The notes below the pieces were generated by a model. The model did no database searches, was not told the origin of the DNA, and worked only from the letters and a program-made list of their open reading frames with translations. From contig JAUJNT010000001.1 of assembly GCA_030448005.1 (NCBI GenBank), forward strand, positions 159,884 to 223,883: a stretch of 64,000 nt of DNA, in the 5' to 3' direction. A program made the position numbers and the translations under genes. How positions within the stretch are numbered: the stretch's first letter is position 1; each line of letters opens with the position of its first letter. This DNA comes from Thermoleophilaceae bacterium. Its GTDB lineage: Bacteria; Actinomycetota; Thermoleophilia; Solirubrobacterales; Thermoleophilaceae. This document shows, in pieces, positions 42,182-50,491 of this stretch.

Positions 42182-42739
42182 GTGGGACTCGTGCGCATGT
42201 GGACCGGCCAGGTGGCGCGCGCGGCGGGCGCTTCGCTGCTCGCACCACTCGTCCTGCTGCTCGCCGCGGGCGCTCTTGCCTCCGTGGGCGGCCTCGGCGG
42301 ATTGGGGTCGCTGGGCGAGATCTCGTCGGGGCCCTCCCTGCCGGAGACCGGCCTGAGCGGCGCGCCGGGAAGGGCACTCGAGGATGCGCAGATCGTGGGC
42401 GCCGACGTGGCTCCGCCCGCCGAGGTGGCGGAAGCTCCCGCCTCGCCGACCGGGGCGATCGCCTCCGCCGCCCCACCGACGGCAGCCCCGGCGGCGGGCG
42501 GCCGCCGCAGGCATTCCGGCAGGCAAGCCGTGAAACGGGAGGGGCTCGAGCCGGAGCAGCCCTCCTCCCCCGGGACCGGCGAAGTCACAACGCACACCGC
42601 CCCCTCCGCGCCGCCGGCGGCTCCGGTGGCACGGGAGCTGGGCGAGGTCACCCGCGAGCTGGGGGAAGCGATAGGAGCACCTCTCGATCCGCTCACCGAT
42701 GCCATCGTCGGGCTGCTGTGGGGGCCGCCGCCCAGGTAG
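42182..42739 (+). CDS. Ala/Pro-rich exported or membrane-anchored protein
   Basis: A 185-residue protein from GTG 42182. A hydrophobic N-terminal segment (LLAPLVLLLAAGALASVGGL, near residues 18-38) can serve as a signal peptide or anchor. The rest is low-complexity, rich in Ala, Pro, Gly and Glu, with a basic patch (GGRRRHSGRQAVKREG) and a C-terminal helix (LGEVTRELGEAIGAPLDPLTDAIVGLLWG). I do not recognise the family. It is divergent from the hybrid kinase with starts 65 bases apart, so it may be the target or sensor partner of that module (inference). Confidence 0.6.
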   Translation: MGLVRMWTGQVARAAGASLLAPLVLLLAAGALASVGGLGGLGSLGEISSGPSLPETGLSGAPGRALEDAQIVGADVAPPAEVAEAPASPTGAIASAAPPTAAPAAGGRRRHSGRQAVKREGLEPEQPSSPGTGEVTTHTAPSAPPAAPVARELGEVTRELGEAIGAPLDPLTDAIVGLLWGPPPR

Positions 42740-42752
42740 GGGCCCCGGAGCT

Positions 42753-43196
42753 TCAGGCCTCCCGCCAGACCTCAACCGAGACCGCCTCGACCGGGAGTGC
42801 GATCGGCGGCTCGGGCTTCGTGGCCTTGACGCGCACCGAGTCAGCGCCGTAGCGCTCGATCAGCCTGTCAGCGATGGCCGTGCAGAGGCGCTCGAGGGTG
42901 CCGTAGGAGCGCTCCTGGGCGGCCAGGGCCACCTGCTCGCATGCGTCGGCGTAGTCCACCGTGTCCTCGACACGGTCGGTGACCATCGCGTCGCAGTCGG
43001 TGAGCTCAAAGGCGACGTCCACCACGAGCCGCTGCCCCATCTCTCGTTCTGCCGGCGTGACTCCGTGGCGGGTGAACAGCGAGAGGCCGGTGATCTCCAC
43101 CGTCACCGCGGGTTCGGGCGCCTCGTCGTCTTCGTCGTCGAACTCCCGTCCGTCGAGGTCGTCGTCCGGCTCGAGCCGGTCGTGCTCGTCGGTCAT
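42753..43196 (-). CDS. folB: Dihydroneopterin aldolase with acidic N-terminal extension
   Basis: A 147-residue folate-pathway aldolase forming 6-hydroxymethyldihydropterin. The core (from about residue 31) has VTVEITGLSLFTRHGVTPAEREMGQRLVVDVAFEL, TVDYADACEQVALAAQERSYGTLERLCTAIADRLIERY and the catalytic lysine region VRVKATKPEPPIAL. The first 30 residues (DRLEPDDDLDGREFDDEDDEAPEP) are a highly acidic tail absent from typical FolB. ATG 43196 overlaps the folP stop (ATGA), which supports the long start. Confidence 0.92.
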   Translation of the reverse strand: MTDEHDRLEPDDDLDGREFDDEDDEAPEPAVTVEITGLSLFTRHGVTPAEREMGQRLVVDVAFELTDCDAMVTDRVEDTVDYADACEQVALAAQERSYGTLERLCTAIADRLIERYGADSVRVKATKPEPPIALPVEAVSVEVWREA

Positions 43197-44041
43197 GCGC
43201 CCGCTCCCATGTCCGGGCCGACCGTAGCACTGGCGACCGCCAGCGCATCCACCACCTCGGCCACGTCGTGCACGCGGAACACCTTCGCGCCGCGCTCCAG
43301 CGCGAGGACGCTCGTGGCGATCGTTCCCGGCAGACGATGCTCCTCGCCGCGCCCCCCGGCGAGCTTGCCGAGGAAGCTCTTGCGAGAGGTTCCGATCACC
43401 ACCGGACGGCCGATGGCCACGATCTCATCCAGCCGTCGCACCAGCTCGAGGTTGTGCTCGACGGTCTTCCCGAATCCGATCCCGGGATCGAGCCACAGCT
43501 TCTCCTCTGCGACTCCCTCGGCGATCGCGAACGCCATGCGCTGCTCCAGGAATGCCTTCACCTCTGAGACCACGTCGTCGTAGGAGGGCGCCTTCTGCAT
43601 CGTGCGGGGCTCGCCGAGCATGTGCATGAGACAGCAGCGGGCGCCTCGCTCGGCCACCAGGGCCGCGAGGCCGGGATCGAACCGGAGGGCGGTGACGTCG
43701 TTCACGATCCGCGCGCCCGAGTCGAGAGCGACGCGGGCCACCTCCAGCTTCATCGTGTCGATCGAGAGGTCGAAGTCCCCGGGCTCGCCGGCCAGCCGCT
43801 CGATCACCGGGATCACGCGCCGAAGCTCCTCCGCCTCGGACACGGGCCCTGCGCCGGGCCGGGTGGACTCGCCTCCCACGTCCAGCACACCGGCTCCCTG
43901 CACGGCCAGCTCGCGACCGCGCGCCACGGCGGCTTCCGGATCGAGGTACCGACCACCGTCGGAGAACGAGTCCGGTGTCACGTTCACGACCCCCATGATC
44001 AGGTGATCCGCCGGGGGGCGCGAGCCCCCCGGCTCGATCAT
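43193..44041 (-). CDS. folP: Dihydropteroate synthase
   Basis: A 282-residue enzyme joining p-aminobenzoate to the pterin pyrophosphate; it is the sulfonamide target. The signature IMGVVNVTPDSFSDGGRYLDPEAAV, GGESTRPGAGPVSEAEELRRVIPVIE, SIDTMKLEVARVALDSGARIVNDVTAL, LMHMLGEPRTMQ, LDPGIGFGKTVEHNLELVRRL and GTSRKSFLG are all present. ATG 44041 overlaps the ftsH stop (ATGA). The N-terminal residues PGGSRPPAD are encoded by a dispersed GC-rich palindrome, an unusual origin for coding sequence. Confidence 0.96.
   Translation of the reverse strand: MIEPGGSRPPADHLIMGVVNVTPDSFSDGGRYLDPEAAVARGRELAVQGAGVLDVGGESTRPGAGPVSEAEELRRVIPVIERLAGEPGDFDLSIDTMKLEVARVALDSGARIVNDVTALRFDPGLAALVAERGARCCLMHMLGEPRTMQKAPSYDDVVSEVKAFLEQRMAFAIAEGVAEEKLWLDPGIGFGKTVEHNLELVRRLDEIVAIGRPVVIGTSRKSFLGKLAGGRGEEHRLPGTIATSVLALERGAKVFRVHDVAEVVDALAVASATVGPDMGAGA
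44011..44032. repeat. 22-bp palindrome inside the folP reading frame
   Basis: Arms CCGGGGGGC and GCCCCCCGG with loop GCGA. It is the exact reverse complement of the unit at 37897-37918 and lies at codons 4-10 of folP. Confidence 0.85.
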
Positions 44042-46017
44042 GGCTTCTCGGGTGCTTCGAGGCCCGACATCTCCGCCGTGCCGCCGGCAAGTCCCGGGCG
44101 GGGAAGCGGATGTGGCTTGCGCTCGGGCTTTCGCTGCGGCAGCTCGGGGGCGGGCGCGGGGCCCTGGGGCAGCACCGGCTCGTCCGGGCCGAAGACCTCG
44201 AGCTCGTCCTTGCCGTCGAGGAGCTGGATGAACTCCTCCCGCTCGATCGTCTCGCGCCGGAGCAGGATCTCGGATGTGTGGTCGAGCTGCTCGCGACGCT
44301 GGTCGAGGATGTCGCGGGCCGCCTGGTGGGCCTCCTCGACCACGCGACGGATCTCGTCGTCGATCTCGCGCGCCACGTCGTCGGAGTAGTCGGGCTCGGA
44401 GGAGAACTCCCGGCCCAGGAACGGCTGGCCGTGGTCGTGGCCGAACACGCGCGGGCCGAGCTTCTCGGACATCCCGAACCGCATGACCATCTGCTTGGCG
44501 GTGGCGGTGACCTTTTCGATGTCGTTCGAGGCGCCGGTGGTGACCTCGCTGAAGACGAGCTCCTCGGCGGCGCGCCCCCCGAGCGTCATCGCCATCGTGT
44601 CCTGCAGCTCGGCGCGGGTAGTCAGGAACTTGTCCTCGGTGGGCAGCGAGATCGTGTAACCGAGCGCCTGACCGCGGGAGATCACGCTGATCTTGTGCAC
44701 CGGATCGGTGTGCTCGAGGAAGTGGGCGACTATCGCATGGCCCATCTCGTGGAACGCGGTGATGCGCCGCTCCTTCTCACTCATCACGCGGGTCTTCTTC
44801 TCGGGACCCGCGATCACGCGCATGATCCCCTCCTCGAGCTGCAGGTGGTCGATCTCGCGCTTGCCCGTGCGCGCCGCGAGCAGCGCCGCCTCGTTCACCA
44901 GGTTCTGCAGGTCGGCGCCGGTGAACCCGGGCGTCTGGGCCGCCAGGTTGTCCAGGTCGATCGACTTGGCCAGCGGCTTGCCGCGGGTGTGCACCTCGAG
45001 GATCTTTGCGCGCCCCTTGCGGTCGGGGCGATCCACCACGATCTGCCGGTCAAAGCGCCCGGGGCGCAGCAGCGCCGGGTCGAGGATGTCGGGCCGGTTG
45101 GTGGCGGCGATGAGGATGATGTTGTCGGTCATCGTGAAGCCGTCCATCTCCACCAGGAGCTGGTTGAGCGTCTGCTCGCGCTCGTCGTGGCCGCCGCCCA
45201 TGCCGGCGCCGCGATGGCGCCCGACCGCGTCGATCTCGTCCATGAAGATGATGCAGGGGCTGTTCTGCTTGGCCTGCTCGAAAAGGTCCCGCACGCGCGA
45301 GGCGCCGACCCCCACGAACATCTCCACGAAGTCGGAGCCCGAGATCGAGAAGAACGGCACCCCGGCCTCCCCGGCCACCGCCCGCGCGAGCAGCGTCTTG
45401 CCGGTGCCGGGCGGTCCATAGAGGAGAACGCCCTTGGGGATGCGGGCGCCGAGTGCCTGGAACTTCTTGGGGTTCTCGAGGAACTCCTTTATCTCGTGTA
45501 ACTCCTCGACGGCCTCGTCGACCCCGGCGACGTCACGGAAGGTGATCTTCGGGGCGTCCACCGACATCCGCTTGGCGCGCGACTTGCCAAAGGACATGAC
45601 CTTCGAGCCCCCACCCTGCATCTGGTTGATGATGAAGAGCCAGAAGAGCAGGAAGATCACGAACGGCAGGATGTAGATGAGGGCGGTGCTCCAGCCGCTC
45701 CCCGACTTGGCCTTGACCTCGATCGGCACGTTCTCCGAGCGCAGCTCGTTGACCAGGTTCGGCTCCGTGTTGTCGGGATAGGCGGTCCTGTACTTGGTGG
45801 GCTCCCCGCCGGGCTGGGGCTTGAGCGTGACGTCGATCCGGTTGTTCTTGGTGTTGAGCGTGACCTCCTTGACCTTGCCGCTGTCGAGCTGGGCCAGGAA
45901 CTCCGTGTAGACCGGATCCGGCTCCTTGTCGTTCGGGCTGATCAACTCGCGCGCGAAGAACGCGAGCACGATCACGATCAGGATCGGAAACAGCGCACTC
46001 TTGAAGAATCTGCTCAC
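44038..46017 (-). CDS. ftsH: ATP-dependent zinc metalloprotease FtsH
   Basis: A 659-residue membrane AAA+ protease for quality control of membrane and regulatory proteins. Two N-terminal helices ([16 protein letters not shown] and [22 protein letters not shown]) flank an extracytoplasmic domain. The AAA+ domain has Walker A GPPGTGKT, Walker [12 protein letters not shown] and the second region of homology [20 protein letters not shown]. The zinc site is HEMGH in [17 protein letters not shown]. The Pro-rich C-terminal tail is longer than in E. coli. Order hpt-ftsH matches Bacillus. Confidence 0.97.
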   Translation of the reverse strand: MSRFFKSALFPILIVIVLAFFARELISPNDKEPDPVYTEFLAQLDSGKVKEVTLNTKNNRIDVTLKPQPGGEPTKYRTAYPDNTEPNLVNELRSENVPIEVKAKSGSGWSTALIYILPFVIFLLFWLFIINQMQGGGSKVMSFGKSRAKRMSVDAPKITFRDVAGVDEAVEELHEIKEFLENPKKFQALGARIPKGVLLYGPPGTGKTLLARAVAGEAGVPFFSISGSDFVEMFVGVGASRVRDLFEQAKQNSPCIIFMDEIDAVGRHRGAGMGGGHDEREQTLNQLLVEMDGFTMTDNIILIAATNRPDILDPALLRPGRFDRQIVVDRPDRKGRAKILEVHTRGKPLAKSIDLDNLAAQTPGFTGADLQNLVNEAALLAARTGKREIDHLQLEEGIMRVIAGPEKKTRVMSEKERRITAFHEMGHAIVAHFLEHTDPVHKISVISRGQALGYTISLPTEDKFLTTRAELQDTMAMTLGGRAAEELVFSEVTTGASNDIEKVTATAKQMVMRFGMSEKLGPRVFGHDHGQPFLGREFSSEPDYSDDVAREIDDEIRRVVEEAHQAARDILDQRREQLDHTSEILLRRETIEREEFIQLLDGKDELEVFGPDEPVLPQGPAPAPELPQRKPERKPHPLPRPGLAGGTAEMSGLEAPEKP

Positions 46018-46107
46018 GGGAGGGGAGGGGCGTCAGGCCGGGTGAAACGACAGCCTAGCAAGGGGGTAGTTCCCTTCTTGTGCCCTGCGCGGACGGGCGT
46101 GTACCGT

Positions 46108-46644
46108 TTAGGCTCCGTCGGCGAGGACCGCGACGTAGGGCAGGTTGCGGAAGCGCTCGGCGTAATCGAGGCCGTACCCGATCGCGAACCGGTTGGGTAT
46201 CTCAAAGCCCGTGTAGCGGATCGGGAGGTTCACCTTGCGGCGCTCGGGCTTGGTGAGCAGTGCGCACACCTCGAGCGACGCCGGGTCGCGCGCCTTCAAG
46301 GTGCGCAGCAGGTAGGAGAGCGTGAGGCCCGAGTCCACGATGTCCTCCACGATCAGCACGTCCCTGCCCTCGATCGAGGCATCGAGGTCCTTCAGGATCC
46401 GCACGACGCCGCTCGAGTCCGTGGAGGACCCGTAGGAGGCGACGGCCATGAAGTCCACCTCGCATGGAACCTCGAGCCGGCGCATGAGGTCGGACAGGAA
46501 GAACATGGCGCCCTTGAGGACCCCCACGAGCAGCAACGTCCGCCCCGCGTAGTCGCGCGTGATCTCCTCGCCGAGGGCCTGGACCCTGTGAGCCAGGTCG
46601 TCGCGCTGGACGAGCACGTCTCCGATCGCGGGGTCCTTGACCAC
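46108..46644 (-). CDS. hpt: Hypoxanthine phosphoribosyltransferase
   Basis: A 178-residue purine salvage enzyme converting hypoxanthine or guanine to the nucleotide with PRPP. The PRPP-binding loop VLIVEDIVDSGLTLSYLL, the flexible-loop region FMAVASYGSSTDSSGVV and the C-terminal base site NRFAIGYGLDYAERFRNLPYVAVL are conserved. It lies 9 bases from tilS and 90 from ftsH, in the tilS-hpt-ftsH order widespread in Gram-positive bacteria. Confidence 0.95.
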   Translation of the reverse strand: MVKDPAIGDVLVQRDDLAHRVQALGEEITRDYAGRTLLLVGVLKGAMFFLSDLMRRLEVPCEVDFMAVASYGSSTDSSGVVRILKDLDASIEGRDVLIVEDIVDSGLTLSYLLRTLKARDPASLEVCALLTKPERRKVNLPIRYTGFEIPNRFAIGYGLDYAERFRNLPYVAVLADGA

Positions 46645-46653
46645 CGCGCGAGT

Positions 46654-47940
46654 CTAGATGGGCAGCACCTGGCGAGCCGAGAGCCCCACCGGGCGGACGT
46701 CATCCGGCGCGGCCGCGAAGCGCTCGTCGAGGGCCACGCCGGCCACCCAGACGATGCCGTCCCTTGCCTCGACGACCGGCAGCGAGGCGCGTAGGGCCCT
46801 CGGGACCTTGCGGTCGGTGAACAGGTCCTGAAGTGTCTTCGTGCCGCCCAGACCCACCGGCCGGATGCGATCCCCGGCACGCCAGGCACGCACGGTGAGA
46901 GCCCCACCGAGCGCCTGCGCGGACACCAGCGCCTCACCACTGCCCGCGATCGCCTCCACCTCCCAGCCACCAAACCGCGCTCGACCGGGAACCGAGAGGG
47001 GCACCGACTCCAGAGGCGGCCGGTCACCGCCCCGCCTGAACCGAAGCGTCCCGTACTCGACGATGGCCCTCAGGTCCCCTCCGAGATCGAGTGAGCGGCT
47101 TCCCGCATCGGCGGCTGCCAGGATGCGCGCCACGTCTGCGCGAGACAGGGGGTGAGGCCCACCCTTTGCCCGTTCCGCTAGCTCTCGCAGGATCAGCCGC
47201 GACAGCGCCGGCGGCAGCTCTCGCAGTGCCGCCAGCTCCACCCTGGGTCCCCCGCCGAGCGCCTCGAGGGCGCTCGCCACGACCCCCTCGAGCAACTCCG
47301 ACTCGTCGCGGAGCAGCAGTGCGGTCTCGGTGATCGTCCGCTCCGCCGCCGGGTTCAGTGAGCGCAGCGCCGGCAGCAGGTCGAGCCGCACACGAGCGCG
47401 GGCGAACCGCGGGTCCTCGTTCGAGGCATCGTCACGCCAGGAGAGGCCGCGCTCGCGGCAGTAGGCGCGGGTCTCGTCGCGTGTCACGGCGAGCAGCGGC
47501 CGGACCAGCCTGCCCCTCCGCGGCTCGATCCCCAGCAGGGCGCGCCGGCCCGGCGAGACAGCGAGCCGGTAGAGCACCGTCTCGGCCTGGTCGGAGGCGG
47601 TGTGGGCGGCCGCGTAGTCACCGGCGCCCGTGCGCTCTGCCAGTCCGTAGCGGGCGTCCCGCGAGAGGGCCTGCAGGTTGCCCTGCTCGGGCAGCCACGC
47701 GGCCTCCACGGTGAGGGGCACGCCGAGGGAGCGGCACAAGGCCCTGCAGTGCTCCTCGTCCCCCTCGGCATCGTCGCGCAGCCCGTAGTTGACGTGGAGC
47801 GCCGCGGTGCGGGCGCCCAGGCGCACCGCCACGTCGAGCAGGCACACGGAGTCAGCGCCGCCTGAGAGCATCACGAGGAGGGGCTGGTCCACTCCGATGA
47901 GCCCGCTCTCGCGCGCCGCCTCGAGTACCGGCTCCGCCAT
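46654..47940 (-). CDS. tilS: tRNA(Ile)-lysidine synthase
   Basis: A 428-residue N-type ATP pyrophosphatase that modifies C34 of tRNA-Ile(CAU) to lysidine. The PP-loop SGGADSVCLLDVA lies near residue 26; HTASDQAETVLYRLAVSPGRRALLG and RPLLAVTRDETRAYCRERGLSWRDDASN are TilS-specific. The C-terminal domain (LTVRAWRAGDRIRPVGLGGTKTLQDLFTDRKVPRALRASLPVV) binds the tRNA acceptor. ATG 47940 is preferred; ATG 47970 is an in-frame alternative that would overlap the upstream MerR-like gene. Confidence 0.94.
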   Translation of the reverse strand: MAEPVLEAARESGLIGVDQPLLVMLSGGADSVCLLDVAVRLGARTAALHVNYGLRDDAEGDEEHCRALCRSLGVPLTVEAAWLPEQGNLQALSRDARYGLAERTGAGDYAAAHTASDQAETVLYRLAVSPGRRALLGIEPRRGRLVRPLLAVTRDETRAYCRERGLSWRDDASNEDPRFARARVRLDLLPALRSLNPAAERTITETALLLRDESELLEGVVASALEALGGGPRVELAALRELPPALSRLILRELAERAKGGPHPLSRADVARILAAADAGSRSLDLGGDLRAIVEYGTLRFRRGGDRPPLESVPLSVPGRARFGGWEVEAIAGSGEALVSAQALGGALTVRAWRAGDRIRPVGLGGTKTLQDLFTDRKVPRALRASLPVVEARDGIVWVAGVALDERFAAAPDDVRPVGLSARQVLPI

Positions 47941-47945
47941 CCCGC

Positions 47946-48323
47946 CTACCTCGGCGTCGTTGCCCGGCATAGCAGCAGCCCAATGCTGCCCCAGAAGCGC
48001 TCGATCAGAGCCGGCTCGAGGCCGGTGGCCTCGGCCGCCTCATCCAGCGATACCGCCCCCCGCACGGGAGGGAACGTCTCCTCGGCGAGGCCGTAGGCAA
48101 GCCGCCCGTCCGCCGCCGCCCGGCGGATCTGCTCGAGCGTGTGTCCGCGCCTGCCCAGCCGGGCCACCACCCGCGCGTGAGCGGCGGCTGCGGCGCTCCA
48201 GGCCTCCCTCCTCTTCCCGGACACCTCCGGGATCACCCCGGTGGCTGCCCAGCGCCTGAGCGTGGCGCTCGAGACGCCCGTCCGATCGGCGGCCTCCTTC
48301 GTGCTGAGCGTGCACTCGCTCAC
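47946..48323 (-). CDS. MerR-like HTH with adenylate-cyclase regulatory domain, no cyclase domain
   Basis: A 125-residue protein. The first half is a MerR-type helix-turn-helix (LSTKEAADRTGVSSATLRRWAATGVIPEV, then a wing). The second half (RRGHTLEQIRRAAADGRLAYGLAEETFPPVRGAVSLDEAAEATGLEPALIERFWGSIGL) resembles the autoregulatory domain found in front of class III cyclases such as Rv1264. In those proteins a cyclase domain follows; here the protein ends about ten residues later and tilS begins 6 bases on. It is either a truncated cyclase or a stand-alone regulator. Confidence 0.7.
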   Translation of the reverse strand: MSECTLSTKEAADRTGVSSATLRRWAATGVIPEVSGKRREAWSAAAAAHARVVARLGRRGHTLEQIRRAAADGRLAYGLAEETFPPVRGAVSLDEAAEATGLEPALIERFWGSIGLLLCRATTPR

Positions 48324-48373
48324 GGGCCTGACGCTACAGCGGCGACGCCGCCGGCCATGACCCCGCCGTGGTC

Positions 48374-48404
48374 CGCGGGCGCCCGCGCAGTGGGCGGAGG
48401 CCCA
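48374..48404. promoter_or_regulatory. Two inverted repeats between divergent genes
   Basis: GCGGGCGCCCGC (48374-48385) and TGGGC-GGAG-GCCCA (48391-48404) lie just before a -10-like TATAGA (48414-48419), upstream of the fatty acyl-CoA reductase gene and divergent from the MerR-like gene. Candidate operators; by-eye assignment. Confidence 0.35.
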
Positions 48405-48454
48405 TCGGCGCGCTATAGACTCGCCGCGTCCTGAGGGAGAATGGGAGAGGAGTC

Positions 48455-50491
48455 TTGAACTACTTCGTCACGGGAGCCACGGGCTTCATCGGCCGCCACC
48501 TGGTCGAGCAGCTGCTGGGGCGCGAGGGCACCATCTACGTGCTGGTCAGAGAGGGCTCCCGCGGCAAGGTGGACGCGCTCGCGAGCCGCCTGGGCGCCGC
48601 GGAGGGACGGATCGTGGCCGTGCCCGGCGACCTGTCGAAGCCCGGGCTCGGAGTGCAGGCACTGCAGGGTGAGCCCTCCGGGTCCACCCTTCGTGGGGAC
48701 GAGAGGATCGACCACTTCTTCCACCTGGCGGCGGTGTACGACGTCGAGGCCGACGAGGAGACCTCGGTCAAGGCCAACGTGCACGGCACCCGGCACGCGA
48801 TCGAGTTCGCCGACTCACTCGCGGTCGGGCGCTTCCACCACGTCAGCTCGATCGCGGTGGCGGGGTCCTACAAGGGCGTCTTCCAGGAGGACATGTTCGA
48901 CGAGGGACAGAAGCTTCCCCACCACTACCACCGGACCAAGTACGAGTCCGAGGAGCTCGTGCGGCGGGGCGTGAAGGCAAAGTGGCTCATCTTCCGCCCC
49001 GGCATCGTCGTCGGCCACTCCGAGACGGGCGAGATGGACAAGATCGACGGGCCCTACTACTTCTTCAAGCTGATCCAGAGGCTGCGCAACGCCCTTCCGC
49101 AGTGGGTCCCGATCGCGGGACCCGAAGGGGGCCAGACCAACATCGTGCCGGTCGACTACGTGGCGCGCGCGATAGACCACATCGCACATCTCCCCGACGC
49201 CGACCTGCCGGGCGACACCTTCCACCTGGTGAACCCGGAGCCGATGTCGGTGGGCGGGGCGCTCAACACGTTCGCGAAGGCAGCGCACGCACCCCAGTTC
49301 GCGATGCGCATCGATTCCCATCTGACGAACGCGATACCCGCGCCCGTCAAGGCCGGCGTGATGGCGCTTCCCACCGTCAAGCGCATCCGCAACCAGCTGC
49401 TGCGCGACTTCGGCGTCCCCCCCGACGCCATGCAGAACCGCGACTTCCACTGTCACTTCGACGCGCGAGACGCCATGCGGGCACTCGAGGGCACGGGCAT
49501 CGCGGTGCCGCCGCTCGACACCTACGCCGCCCGGCTATGGGACTACTGGGAGCGCAACCTCGACCCGGACCTGTTCCGGGATCGCTCGCTCACGGGCGCG
49601 ATCACGGGCAAGCGGATCCTCATCACCGGAGCCTCCAGCGGCATCGGTCAGGAGACGGCGCTCAAGGTCGGCGAGGCCGGCGGCACGGTGCTGCTGGTCT
49701 CCCGCACGCGCGAGAAGCTCGAGGAGGTGGCAGGGCAGGTGAGAGACGCCGGCGGGACGGCGTTCGTGCACCCGGCCGACCTCTCCGACATGGAGGACAT
49801 CGACCGGCTGGCCCAGGAGGTGCTGGAAGAGCACGGTGGCGTGGACATCCTGGTCAACAACGCCGGACGGTCGATCCGGCGCAGCGTCGCGCGCTCGTAT
49901 GAGCGGTTCCACGACTACGAGCGCACCATGCAGCTCAACTACTTCGGCGCGCTCAAGCTCATCATGGCCTTCCTGCCCGGGATGCGGGAGCGCAAGTCCG
50001 GCCATGTCATCAACGTGTCATCGATCGGCGCGCAGACCAACACTCCGCGCTTCTCGGCATACGTGGCCTCGAAGTCGGCGCTCGACGCGTTCACGCGCTG
50101 CGCGGCCCCGGAGTGCCTGACAGACAACGTGAAGTTCACGACCGTCTACATGCCGCTCGTCAGCACCCCGATGATCGCCCCTACCGACATCTACAAGGCG
50201 TTCCCCACGCTCACCCCCGCGGAGGCGGCCACGCTGCTGTGCGACGCGATGATCGACAAGCCGAAGAAGAAGGCCTCGCGCCTGGGCACCTTCGGCGAGC
50301 TCCTGTATACGCTCTCGCCCGCAACGGTGGACATCATCCTGCACCAGGCCTACGACCTCTTCCCCGACTCCGAGGCGGCGAAGAGGAAGGACGCGGGGGA
50401 CGGGGCGGCGCCCGCCGAGCCCCCGCAGGACCAGGAGATCTCCACGGAGGCGGTCGCGATGGCCTACCTGCTCCGCGGAGTGCACTTCTGA
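48455..50491 (+). CDS. Two-domain fatty acyl-CoA reductase (extended SDR + classical SDR)
   Basis: A 678-residue protein from TTG 48455 behind GGAGAGGAG. Domain 1 (1-360) is an extended SDR of the male-sterility/thioester-reductase type: NYFVTGATGFIGRHLVEQLLG, FFHLAAVYDVEA, and the catalytic YHRTKYESEELV. Domain 2 (about 385-640) is a classical SDR: GKRILITGASSGIGQETA, LVNNAGRSI, VSSIGAQTNTPRFSAYVASKSALDAFTR. This arrangement matches bacterial acyl-CoA reductases such as Rv3391, which make fatty aldehydes or alcohols for wax or ether lipids. Its stop overlaps the glutamate dehydrogenase start. Confidence 0.87.
   Translation: MNYFVTGATGFIGRHLVEQLLGREGTIYVLVREGSRGKVDALASRLGAAEGRIVAVPGDLSKPGLGVQALQGEPSGSTLRGDERIDHFFHLAAVYDVEADEETSVKANVHGTRHAIEFADSLAVGRFHHVSSIAVAGSYKGVFQEDMFDEGQKLPHHYHRTKYESEELVRRGVKAKWLIFRPGIVVGHSETGEMDKIDGPYYFFKLIQRLRNALPQWVPIAGPEGGQTNIVPVDYVARAIDHIAHLPDADLPGDTFHLVNPEPMSVGGALNTFAKAAHAPQFAMRIDSHLTNAIPAPVKAGVMALPTVKRIRNQLLRDFGVPPDAMQNRDFHCHFDARDAMRALEGTGIAVPPLDTYAARLWDYWERNLDPDLFRDRSLTGAITGKRILITGASSGIGQETALKVGEAGGTVLLVSRTREKLEEVAGQVRDAGGTAFVHPADLSDMEDIDRLAQEVLEEHGGVDILVNNAGRSIRRSVARSYERFHDYERTMQLNYFGALKLIMAFLPGMRERKSGHVINVSSIGAQTNTPRFSAYVASKSALDAFTRCAAPECLTDNVKFTTVYMPLVSTPMIAPTDIYKAFPTLTPAEAATLLCDAMIDKPKKKASRLGTFGELLYTLSPATVDIILHQAYDLFPDSEAAKRKDAGDGAAPAEPPQDQEISTEAVAMAYLLRGVHF

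Noticed and set aside
44110-45501. A 463-codon plus-strand open frame across ftsH
   Set aside because: Antisense to ftsH with no motif or ribosome-binding site of its own.
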